From Mycobacterium ahvazicum (lineage in GTDB: Bacteria > Actinomycetota > Actinomycetes > Mycobacteriales > Mycobacteriaceae): a stretch of DNA of 64,000 nucleotides. Of this stretch, positions 55,558 to 62,767 are shown piece after piece. Both the position numbers and the translations under genes were made by a program. The DNA is taken from contig NZ_FXEG02000005.1 of assembly GCF_900176255.2 (NCBI RefSeq), forward strand, positions 992,001 to 1,056,000. The letters run 5' to 3'. Under the pieces are notes generated by a model. That model made no database searches and had not been told where the DNA came from. It saw nothing but the letters and a program-made list of their open reading frames with translations. How positions within the stretch are numbered: the stretch's first letter is position 1; every line of letters begins with the position of its first letter.

Positions 55558-55585
55558 TTGACAGTGACTGTCAGCGGGTCATACT
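55558..55585 (+). promoter_or_regulatory. Promoter and TetR-type operator between divergent operons
   Basis: TTGACA (55558-55563) and CATACT (55580-55585) with a 16-nt spacer form a strong plus-strand promoter. The -35 overlaps TGACAGTGACTGTCA (55559-55573), a 15-bp palindrome perfect except for the central base. The site sits 29 bases from the SDR start on the other strand, so one repressor could shut both directions. The last gene of the plus-strand operon encodes a TetR protein. Confidence 0.7.
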
Positions 55586-55635
55586 GTGCCATTTCGGTCG
55601 TTGGCATGTAAAGGCGTGCAATCGAAAGGACACCG

Positions 55636-56718
55636 ATGAGTAGTTCGGCCAAGCTTCGCGTCATTCAATGGGCGACGGGCGGTGTGGGCAAGGCCGCCAT
55701 CGCGTGCGTGCTCAACCACCCGCAGCTCGAACTCGCCGGCTGTTGGGTGCACAGCGCAGAGAAGAACGGAGTCGACGTCGGCCGGATCATCGGAACGCAG
55801 GACCTTGGCGTGACCGCCACGTCGAGCATCGACGAGATTCTGGCGATGGACGCGGACTGCGTGATGTACAGCCCGTTGGTGCCTAACGACGACGAGGTCA
55901 TCGCCATCCTGCGGTCCGGCAAGAACGTGGTCACCCCGGTTGGCTGGGTCTACCCGGATCCGGGCAACAAGCGTCACCAAGCCGTCGCCGATGCCGCAGT
56001 GGAAAGCGGTGTGACCCTGCATGGTTCGGGTATTCACCCTGGCGGCATCACGGAGCGGTTCCCGCTGATGATCTCGTCGCTCTCCTCCGCGGTCACCCAC
56101 GTGCGCGCCGAGGAGTTCTCCGACATCCGCACCTACAACGCACCGGATGTGGTGCGCCACATCATGGGTTTCGGCGGTACTCCCGAAGAGGCCATGGGGG
56201 GACCCATGGCCAGCCTGCTCGAGGCCGGATTCAAGCAGTCGGTGCGAATGATTGCCGATCACATGGGATTCCGCATCGACCCCAATATCAGGACCATACA
56301 AGACGTCGCGGTGGCGACAGCCGAAATCGACTACGCCCCATTCCCGATCACCAAGGGCTCGGTTGCCGCGCGCCGGTTCCGCTGGCAGGCTCTGGTCGAC
56401 GGCGAACCCGTCATCACGGCTGCCGTCAACTGGCTGATGGGTGAGGAAAACCTGGATCCCGCATGGGATTTCGGAGGAATCGGCGAGCGATTCGAGGTGG
56501 AGATCACCGGCGACCCGGACGTGAAACTCACTTTCAAAGGCCTGCAACCGGAGACGATCGAAGAGGGGCTGATCAAGAATCCGGGCGTGGTGGTCACCGC
56601 CAACCATTGCATCAACGCCATCCCGGACGTTTGCCTGGCAGAGCCGGGTATCAAGACCTACCTGGATCTGCCGCTGTTCGCCGGGCGTCCGGCGCCCAAT
56701 CTCGCGAAGCCATCGTGA
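55636..56718 (+). CDS. NAD(P)-dependent reductase, dihydrodipicolinate-reductase-like family
   Basis: 360 residues. N-terminal Rossmann segment RVIQWATGGVGKAAIACVL and GSGIHPGGITERFPL are the hallmarks of the DapB-like family also seen at 31378. First gene of a four-gene plus-strand operon with 4-base overlaps throughout: reductase, VOC, SDR, TetR. RBS AAAGGA precedes the ATG. The company of an SDR and a VOC protein suggests a catabolic role on a steroid- or terpene-like ketone, which is inference. Confidence 0.83.
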   Translation: MSSSAKLRVIQWATGGVGKAAIACVLNHPQLELAGCWVHSAEKNGVDVGRIIGTQDLGVTATSSIDEILAMDADCVMYSPLVPNDDEVIAILRSGKNVVTPVGWVYPDPGNKRHQAVADAAVESGVTLHGSGIHPGGITERFPLMISSLSSAVTHVRAEEFSDIRTYNAPDVVRHIMGFGGTPEEAMGGPMASLLEAGFKQSVRMIADHMGFRIDPNIRTIQDVAVATAEIDYAPFPITKGSVAARRFRWQALVDGEPVITAAVNWLMGEENLDPAWDFGGIGERFEVEITGDPDVKLTFKGLQPETIEEGLIKNPGVVVTANHCINAIPDVCLAEPGIKTYLDLPLFAGRPAPNLAKPS

Positions 56719-57221
56719 CCGGCGAAAGCGTGCTCGACGACGTGTCGTTCTGCCACCTCGTCGTCGGTGTTACCGACATGGACCGCGCGCTGGCGTTCTA
56801 CCGGGGCGTGCTCGGAATGGAGATCGTCTTCGAATCCCTGATATCCGGCGAGCCTTTCGACGCGGTGCTGCACGCCAACCGCAAACAAGAGGGCCGGGTG
56901 GTCGGTGGCCTGCTGGGCGGGTTGATGATCGAGCTGCTGTCTCTGGGCAGCAGGCCGGCCACCGATCGGGTAGCTCGGCGGGGCATCACCGGCATTCACA
57001 ACGTGTCGTTGTCGGTCACCGATCTCGACGACACCCACCGACGCGTCATCGCCGCCGGTTACCCGCCCGATCAGGAGCCATTCGAGATCGGCGGAGTCCG
57101 AATGTTTTTCGTGAAAGACCCGGACGGCACACCGGTGGAATTCATCGAACTGCCCGACGGGGTGCGTAGCACCTACGAAATGTACCGCGGCGTACGGCTA
57201 CAGATGGGACCCGCCAGATGA
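56715..57221 (+). CDS. VOC (glyoxalase/dioxygenase superfamily) protein
   Basis: 168 residues. Two babab modules: FCHLVVGVTDMDRALAFYRG with a metal-type His, then GIHNVSLSVTDLDDTHRRV and DPDGTPVEFIELP, where the second His and the Glu are expected ligands. The family includes glyoxalases, extradiol dioxygenases and methylmalonyl-CoA epimerases. GTG start at 56715 overlaps the upstream stop (GTGA); the end overlaps the next ATG, so translation is coupled throughout. Confidence 0.82.
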   Translation: MTGESVLDDVSFCHLVVGVTDMDRALAFYRGVLGMEIVFESLISGEPFDAVLHANRKQEGRVVGGLLGGLMIELLSLGSRPATDRVARRGITGIHNVSLSVTDLDDTHRRVIAAGYPPDQEPFEIGGVRMFFVKDPDGTPVEFIELPDGVRSTYEMYRGVRLQMGPAR

Positions 57222-57991
57222 GCTACACCCATCCCGATTCGATGCGCGGCCACGTCGCCATCATTACCGGTGCGGCTCAAGGCGTGGGCAAGGGCACCGC
57301 GACGGCGCTGCTGGAACGCGGCGCATCGGTGGTGCTGGCCGACATACAGGCCGACGTCTTGGACGCGACGGCCAACGAGCTCAAGGACTTGGGTCCGGTC
57401 GCAAGCGTCGTCGCCGACCTGCGCGACCCAGAGAGCGCGCAGCGGATCACCGCGGCCGCGGTCGATGCATTCGGGACCGTGCACGGGCTGGTCAACAATG
57501 CCATTGCCACCAACGAGCCCAAGGCATTCGTCGACATCACCCTCGAGGACTTCGCGCTCGGCCATGACGTCGGCCCCCGCGCGACCTTCCTGCTGATGCA
57601 GGCCGTGCACCCGTTGATGGTCAAGGCCGGCGGCGGGTCGATCGTCAACCTCGGCTCCGGCACCGGAACCGGCGGCGAACCCAAGTGGGGCGGTTACGCC
57701 ACCGCCAAGGAAGGCATCCGCGGCTTGTCCAAGGTCGCGGCGCTGGAATGGGGACGCGACAACATCCGCGTCAACGTCATCTGCCCGTTCGCCGAATCCG
57801 ACGGCGTCAAGTTCTGGAAGTCGTTTGCGCCCAAGGAATATGACAAGGCCGTAGCGCGTGTTCCGATGAAGCGCATCGGCGACGTCCGCACCGATGTGGG
57901 AGCGCTGGTGGCGTTCCTGCTGGGCAGTGACGCCACGTTCATCACCGGTCAGACCATTCACGTCGACGGTGGGATCGGCTGCTTCCGGTGA
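57218..57991 (+). CDS. Short-chain dehydrogenase/reductase
   Basis: 257 residues. TGAAQGVGKG loop, VNNAIA in place of NNAG, catalytic Ser in NLGSGTGTGG and Tyr-xxx-Lys in GYATAKEG, and C-terminal GQTIHVDGG. It is coupled to both neighbours by 4-base overlaps, so it belongs firmly to the operon controlled by the operator at 55559. Confidence 0.89.
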   Translation: MSYTHPDSMRGHVAIITGAAQGVGKGTATALLERGASVVLADIQADVLDATANELKDLGPVASVVADLRDPESAQRITAAAVDAFGTVHGLVNNAIATNEPKAFVDITLEDFALGHDVGPRATFLLMQAVHPLMVKAGGGSIVNLGSGTGTGGEPKWGGYATAKEGIRGLSKVAALEWGRDNIRVNVICPFAESDGVKFWKSFAPKEYDKAVARVPMKRIGDVRTDVGALVAFLLGSDATFITGQTIHVDGGIGCFR

Positions 57992-58596
57992 CCGGCGAGT
58001 CGCTGCGGGATCGCCAGCGGGCTCAGATCCGCGCCGATATCCGGCGCGCGGCGTTCCGGCTGTTTGTCGAACGCGGATACGACGCGGTAACCACCGAGGA
58101 GATCGCAACTGCCGCAGGCGTTTCGCCACGAACCTTCTTCCGGCATGTGCCGACCAAGGAGGAGTTGCTGCTGGCGCCGGTCCGCCACGGCGGCGCCGCG
58201 ATCGTCAATCACCTCGAAAAGCGCCCCGCCACCGAGGCGCCCGACGTTGCTCTGATCAACGCCATCATCACGCGGACCCAGTCGTTCGACCAGTCCGACT
58301 GCGAGGAGTGGCGCGCCGCCTTGCTGGTTGCTCCGGGCCTGCTCGACAAGGCAACGATCCACACTCCCGCCGACAAGGAGCGGGCGATGAAACTCGTCGC
58401 CGAACGCATGGGCACCGACCCCGAAGCCGATATGCGGCCCGGGCTGCTGATCCAGCTCGCCTTCGGTGCTGCCGATTTCGCGTTCCAGCAGTGGGTACTG
58501 CGGTCGGCCAACCGACAGCCGCTGGACCGCTATGTGATCGAGGCTCTCGAGGCGGTCAAGAGCAGCTACTGGAAGCGAAGACGCTCCACGAACTAG
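57988..58596 (+). CDS. TetR-family regulator, probable controller of the divergent SDR locus
   Basis: 202 residues. The HTH covers residues 15-60: AAFRLFVERGYDAVTTEEIA, then AAGVSPRTFFRHVPTKEELL. The rest is the ligand-binding bundle. GTG start overlaps the previous stop. Being the last gene of the operon with the TGACAGTGACTGTCA operator, it probably represses its own operon and the divergent SDR gene. Confidence 0.88.
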   Translation: MTGESLRDRQRAQIRADIRRAAFRLFVERGYDAVTTEEIATAAGVSPRTFFRHVPTKEELLLAPVRHGGAAIVNHLEKRPATEAPDVALINAIITRTQSFDQSDCEEWRAALLVAPGLLDKATIHTPADKERAMKLVAERMGTDPEADMRPGLLIQLAFGAADFAFQQWVLRSANRQPLDRYVIEALEAVKSSYWKRRRSTN

Positions 58597-58631
58597 GTCG
58601 TCGGAGATTCATCCTCACACACCACTGGCGG

Positions 58632-58673
58632 TCTGATTCGATATCTGTTTATATAGATGTATGTCGAATCAGA
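58632..58673. promoter_or_regulatory. ArsR operator/promoter of the arsenic operon
   Basis: TCTGATTCGA (58632-58641) and TCGAATCAGA (58664-58673) are perfect 10-bp complements. Inside them ATCT (58643-58646) and AGAT (58655-58658) form a second dyad within an A/T-rich TTTATATAGATG segment that serves as the -10 region. The right arm overlaps the arsR start codon at 58661, so the repressor would cover the whole promoter. Confidence 0.7.
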
Positions 58674-59026
58674 CTACGGCGGCGTGTTGCGCGAGTCTCG
58701 GGGTGGCGCCGCTGGACGACTCGCAGGCCGCAACCTTGGCGACGATGTTCAAAGCGCTGAGCGACCCGGTACGTCTGCGGTTGCTGAGCCTGATCGCCAG
58801 CCATCCCGGCGGCGAGGCTTGTGTGTGCGAAATCTCCGCAACGTTCGATGTCTCCCAACCGACGATTTCTCACCACCTCAAATTGTTGCGCTCAGCGGGT
58901 CTGATCAACTGCGAGCGACGCGGCACCTGGGTGTACTACTGGGTGATTCCCACCGCATTGCAGCAACTTTCGTCGGCATTGAAGGTCGACGGCGTAGCCG
59001 ACGCGAGAGTGGAGTGCCACCCGTGA
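58661..59026 (+). CDS. arsR: ArsR-family arsenic-responsive repressor
   Basis: 121 residues with a winged helix-turn-helix (SDPVRLRLLSLIA, then TFDVSQPTISHHLKLL). Cys54 and Cys56 in EACVCEI are the recognition-helix metal ligands of the ArsR/SmtB alpha-3 site, and a Cys9-Cys10 pair at the N-terminus may complete the site. It releases DNA when As(III) binds. The start ATG overlaps the operator. It is coupled to the downstream permease (GTGA). Confidence 0.92.
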   Translation: MSNQTTAACCASLGVAPLDDSQAATLATMFKALSDPVRLRLLSLIASHPGGEACVCEISATFDVSQPTISHHLKLLRSAGLINCERRGTWVYYWVIPTALQQLSSALKVDGVADARVECHP

Positions 59027-60126
59027 CGAGGCCGGGAACACAGGCGGTCGCAGCGGACACCGTCGCCCGGCTTTCGCTCCTGGACCGGATGCTTCCGGTG
59101 TGGATCGGAGTGGCCATGGCGGCCGGTCTGCTGATCGGCCGGGCGGTGCCCGGTTTGGGATCGGCGCTGAGCACCGTCGAAGTCGACGGCGTTTCGCTGC
59201 CGATTGCGGCCGGTCTGCTGGTCATGATGTATCCGGTACTGGCCAAGGTTCGTTATAACCAGCTCGGCGAGATCACCAGTGACCGCAAACTGCTGGTGTC
59301 CTCGCTGGTACTCAACTGGTTGATCGGCCCGGCAGTGATGTTCGCGTTGGCATGGCTGCTGCTCGCCGACCTGCCCGCGTACCGCACCGGGCTGATCATC
59401 GTCGGGCTGGCTCGCTGCATCGCGATGGTGATCATTTGGAATGACTTGGCGTGCGGCGATCGCGAAGCCGCCGCCGTTCTGGTCGCGCTCAATTCACTCT
59501 TCCAGGTGGCGATGTTCGCCGTCCTGGGCTGGTTCTATCTTTCGGTGCTGCCCGGCTGGCTGGGCTTGCCGCAAACCGGTATCAACGTTTCCCCCTGGGA
59601 TATCGCCAAATCCGTGCTCGTCTTTCTCGGCATTCCGCTGCTAGCCGGGTACCTGTCCCGCTGGCTAGGCGAACGAACCAAGGGCCGTCATTGGTATGAG
59701 ACCCAGTTCCTTCCCCGTGTCGGACCGTGGGCCTTGTACGGACTGCTGTTCACCATCGTCATCCTGTTCGCGTTGCAAGGTCACCAAATCACCTCCCGGC
59801 CTTTGGATGTCGCGCGAATCGCGATCCCGCTACTGGTCTACTTCGCGATCATGTGGGCTGGCGGATATGCCCTTGGATTGGCACTGCGGCTCGGTTATGC
59901 CCGGACCACCACGTTGGCGTTCACCGCTGCCGGCAACAACTTCGAACTGGCGATCGCGGTGGCGATTGGCACCTACGGCGTCGCGTCCGGGCAGGCTCTC
60001 GCCGGAGTGGTCGGACCCTTGATCGAGGTCCCCGTCCTCGTCGGGCTCGTCTACGTCTCCCTGGCGCTTCGGGGTCGGCTCTTTCGTAAGACGTCAGACG
60101 CGGACAGGAGGGAGGGCGATGGCTGA
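59023..60126 (+). CDS. acr3: Arsenite efflux permease, ACR3 type
   Basis: 367 residues with ten hydrophobic helices. The key Cys132 in VGLARCIAMVIIWNDLACGD is the conserved ACR3 cysteine, and AAGNNFELAIAV is the signature of helix 9. It extrudes arsenite, driven by the membrane potential or proton gradient. GTG 59023 overlaps the arsR stop and gives the standard N-terminus; its 3' end overlaps arsC by 8 bases. Confidence 0.93.
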   Translation: MTRPGTQAVAADTVARLSLLDRMLPVWIGVAMAAGLLIGRAVPGLGSALSTVEVDGVSLPIAAGLLVMMYPVLAKVRYNQLGEITSDRKLLVSSLVLNWLIGPAVMFALAWLLLADLPAYRTGLIIVGLARCIAMVIIWNDLACGDREAAAVLVALNSLFQVAMFAVLGWFYLSVLPGWLGLPQTGINVSPWDIAKSVLVFLGIPLLAGYLSRWLGERTKGRHWYETQFLPRVGPWALYGLLFTIVILFALQGHQITSRPLDVARIAIPLLVYFAIMWAGGYALGLALRLGYARTTTLAFTAAGNNFELAIAVAIGTYGVASGQALAGVVGPLIEVPVLVGLVYVSLALRGRLFRKTSDADRREGDG

Positions 60127-60535
60127 CGATCCAAGTGTCCTATTCGTGTGTGTGCACAATGCCGGCCGCTCCCAAATGGCCGCGGCGCTGCTGATGCATC
60201 TGGCCGGAGACCGTATCGAAGTTCGTTCGGCGGGAACTGAACCCGCCGATCGCCTGAACCCCGTGGTGATCACGGCGATGTCCGAACTCGGAATCGACCT
60301 CGCCGGCCGGACGCCTCGGCTTCTGACCGGCGAGGCCGTACAGTCCAGCGACGTCGTGATCACCATGGGCTGCGGTGACAGGTGCCCGTACTTTCCCGGC
60401 GTCTCCTACCGCGACTGGCAGCTGCCGGATCCCGCCGGCCAAACCCTGGAAGCCGTGCGCGCCATCCGCGATGACATCGCCCGCCGCGTCAGGGCGCTGA
60501 TCGCCGAACTCCTGCCCACCACCTCGAGCACATAA
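60119..60535 (+). CDS. arsC: Arsenate reductase, low-molecular-weight phosphatase type
   Basis: 138 residues. P-loop CVHNAGR is at residues 11-17 (C-x5-R), followed by RSQMAAALL. The general acid region is DWQLPDPAG, with a second Cys pair candidate in MGCGDRCPYF. It reduces arsenate to arsenite, which Acr3 exports. The Cys-rich C-terminal loop suits thioredoxin- or mycothiol-linked recycling; which of the two is not decided by sequence. Confidence 0.9.
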   Translation: MADDPSVLFVCVHNAGRSQMAAALLMHLAGDRIEVRSAGTEPADRLNPVVITAMSELGIDLAGRTPRLLTGEAVQSSDVVITMGCGDRCPYFPGVSYRDWQLPDPAGQTLEAVRAIRDDIARRVRALIAELLPTTSST

Positions 60536-60559
60536 CCGCAGCCGAAGAAAGGAACCGCC

Positions 60560-60970
60560 ATGTCGCGAGTGCAACTAGCCCTCAACGTCGACAATCTCGA
60601 CGAGGCAATTACCTTTTACTCCAAGCTTTTTGACACCGCGCCCGCCAAGGTCAAACCCGGCTACGCCAATTTCGCCATCACCTCGCCCCCGCTCAAGCTG
60701 GTCCTGATTGAAAACCCGGACCACGGCGGTACCCTCAACCACCTCGGCGTTGAAGTTGGCGACAGCGACACGGTGCACGCCGAGATCGGCCGGCTTACCA
60801 ACGAAGGCCTGTTCACCGAGGAGGAACTCAACAGCACCTGCTGCTTCGCAGCCCAGGACAAGGTTTGGGTCACCGGCCCCGACGGCGAGCGGTGGGAGGT
60901 CTACACCGTCTTAGCCGACTCGGATACCTTCGGTCCCGGGACAGACGAAGCCTGCTGCACGGCCTCCTAG
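60560..60970 (+). CDS. arsI: ArsI/CadI-type VOC protein, probable C-As lyase
   Basis: 136 residues. The vicinal Cys94-Cys95 pair in NSTCCFAAQDKVWV is the As(III)-binding signature of ArsI. Gln5, His61 and Glu113 fit the Fe(II) ligands of this extradiol-dioxygenase-like fold. ArsI cleaves the carbon-arsenic bond of methylarsenite and trivalent aromatic arsenicals. M. tuberculosis CadI is a close relative, so a simpler metal-binding role is possible. RBS GAAAGGAA, 24 bases after arsC. Additional Cys near the C-terminus (DEACCTAS). Confidence 0.8.
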   Translation: MSRVQLALNVDNLDEAITFYSKLFDTAPAKVKPGYANFAITSPPLKLVLIENPDHGGTLNHLGVEVGDSDTVHAEIGRLTNEGLFTEEELNSTCCFAAQDKVWVTGPDGERWEVYTVLADSDTFGPGTDEACCTAS

Positions 60971-60983
60971 CGCCGACCGCGTC

Positions 60984-61529
60984 TCACGCTTGCTCGTCCT
61001 GTATGCCAAACGCGTTGACCGCCATGGCCAGTAGGCAGTAGCCCCCGATGGTGAACACCAGGTCCATGCGTTCGGGGTCGGTGAAGTGGCGGCCCAACTG
61101 ATCCCAGGTGGCTGCAGAAATGGTCCCGGTATCGACCAGATCGTCCGCCGCGGCCAGTACCGACCGGTCGGTGTCGCCGGCGAGTTGCCCGTCACGAATG
61201 GCGTCGATCTCGTCGGCGCTCAACCCTGCCCGGCGCGCGATCGGGAGGTGATGCGACCACAGGTAGGGGCAGTTGCGCCGGTGCACTGCCCGAAGCAGCG
61301 CGATCTCCCGTACCCGTGGCGACAGCGTGGAGCCGTTGAGCAGGTAGGCGTTGAACGGCAGATACGCCCGCGTCAGATCGGGATGGCGCACCAGCGTCGA
61401 CAAGATATTGCCGGCGCCTTCGGGGTGGGCCCGCTCGGCGGGGATCAGCGACGCGATGGCGCGCCGGCTGCGCTCGTCCCATTCGTCGGCCGGCAGCGGG
61501 GTTAGCCGCGGCGGGTGTCGGTCGGTCAT
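60984..61529 (-). CDS. Carboxymuconolactone decarboxylase (AhpD-like) family protein
   Basis: 181 residues, helical. The core LSPRVREIALLRAVHRRNCPYLWSHH contains only the first Cys of the AhpD CxxC pair (CPYLW), so it is unlikely to have AhpD-like peroxidase-reductase activity and is nearer the CMD branch. Last gene of the minus-strand oxygenase operon, 6 bases after the TauD stop. It probably acts on a ring-cleavage or oxidised intermediate. Confidence 0.84.
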   Translation of the reverse strand: MTDRHPPRLTPLPADEWDERSRRAIASLIPAERAHPEGAGNILSTLVRHPDLTRAYLPFNAYLLNGSTLSPRVREIALLRAVHRRNCPYLWSHHLPIARRAGLSADEIDAIRDGQLAGDTDRSVLAAADDLVDTGTISAATWDQLGRHFTDPERMDLVFTIGGYCLLAMAVNAFGIQDEQA

Positions 61530-61535
61530 GTGGGC

Positions 61536-62381
61536 CTACTGGATCGGCTCGTCACCCAGCACGGTGGTACGCAGCATTTCGCGCTGCGAGTCGGGGTCAT
61601 ACGGCGCCGCGCGGTGCAGCACGCCGCGGTTGTCCCAGATGACGGTGTCGCCGATCGACCAGTTGTGGCTGTAGACCTTGTCCGGGGTGGTGGCGCGTAC
61701 CAGCAGCTGCTCCAGCAGGGCGCGGCCTTCCTCCAGATCCATGCCGACCACGTAGTCGGCGGAAGCCCCCAGCACCAACGACTTTCGGCCGCTGCGATGT
61801 GTCCACACCAGGGGGTGTTCGTGGGTGCGCCGCGACCGCCACTGTTGCAACTGCTTCGGAGTGGGGTCGGGCGTGACGCGTCGTTGGGAGGCTTCCAGCG
61901 AGTGCACCACCCGCAACGCGCCGCACCGCTCTTTCTCGTCGTCGGTCAACGCATCGTAAGCCGCGTAGGACGAGGCGAATTCGGTTTCGCCGCCCCGCTG
62001 GGCGACCTGCTTAGCGGAGAGGACGGTGGCTTTTTGCGGGTAGTCGTCACCGGTCGGCGTGCAGCCGTCGATATGCCAGTCGAACGTCGCTTTGAGATAG
62101 GCCGCCGAGGAGTTCTTTGACTTGTCCAGCGTGACGGGGTAGATGCCGGCGACCGGGTGATGACCGTCCGAGGAGTAGTCGATGGCACCGAGTCGGTGGC
62201 AGAACGCGACCTGGGCTTCCGGCTCCAGGTGCAGCCCGCGGAAGACCAGAACACCGTTGTCCTCCAAGGCATCCAAGATGGTTTGACCGACCGGGTCGTC
62301 GGCGGCGAGGTGGGCGGGATCCAGGCCGGCGACTTCGGCGCCGACGGAGTCGCTGAGCTTGGTGACGGTGAGCAGACTCAT
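61536..62381 (-). CDS. TauD/TfdA-family Fe(II)/2-oxoglutarate dioxygenase
   Basis: 281 residues. The metal triad begins with His103-x-Asp105 in DWHIDG, and the distal His lies in WDNRGVLHRA, followed by the 2-oxoglutarate-binding Arg in REMLRTTV. It oxidises an unknown substrate with concurrent decarboxylation of 2-oxoglutarate. The ATG 62381 follows AAAGGA and starts MSLLTVTKLS. Second oxygenase in the operon. Confidence 0.9.
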   Translation of the reverse strand: MSLLTVTKLSDSVGAEVAGLDPAHLAADDPVGQTILDALEDNGVLVFRGLHLEPEAQVAFCHRLGAIDYSSDGHHPVAGIYPVTLDKSKNSSAAYLKATFDWHIDGCTPTGDDYPQKATVLSAKQVAQRGGETEFASSYAAYDALTDDEKERCGALRVVHSLEASQRRVTPDPTPKQLQQWRSRRTHEHPLVWTHRSGRKSLVLGASADYVVGMDLEEGRALLEQLLVRATTPDKVYSHNWSIGDTVIWDNRGVLHRAAPYDPDSQREMLRTTVLGDEPIQ

Positions 62382-62425
62382 GGCCTGTCCTTTCTGGCAG
62401 TGACGATCCAAAGTGTCTGCCGCGG

Positions 62426-62767
62426 TTAAGGAATGGGTTCGCCGGTGCGGATCATCACCGCGTCCGCGGCGTCGGTCGGAGCGGGTTGATGCATGACCTC
62501 GACGGCCATGGCGACCATGATCAGGGCGTAGATCAGGTGCAGCAGGTTCAGGGCATCGTCGGGCAAGTCGTCCAGCGGGAACTTATCGCAATAGTCGATG
62601 GCCTCTTCGAGCCGTGGGAAGAATGCGTCGTAGAACGCGTGCATGTCGGCCATGGTGCTGGCCATCCGCGCGTTCCAGCGTTCGGTTTCGGTGGCCAGGC
62701 ACCAAACTCGGGCGTAGGTTTCCAGCTCTGCGAATCCGGTGGGCAGCAAGGTGTCCGGCATGGTCAC
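62426..62767 (-). CDS. Small helical protein of the oxygenase operon
   Basis: 113 residues, no family recognised. It is predicted all-helical, acidic and soluble, with two Met/Ala-rich helices (ALNLLHLIYALIMVAMAVEV). GTG start overlaps the Rieske oxygenase stop (GTGA), so it is made with it; ATG 62761 is an alternative start. It could be a small partner subunit of the oxygenase; it does not look like the usual beta subunit (SnoaL-like fold). Confidence 0.6.
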   Translation of the reverse strand: MTMPDTLLPTGFAELETYARVWCLATETERWNARMASTMADMHAFYDAFFPRLEEAIDYCDKFPLDDLPDDALNLLHLIYALIMVAMAVEVMHQPAPTDAADAVMIRTGEPIP

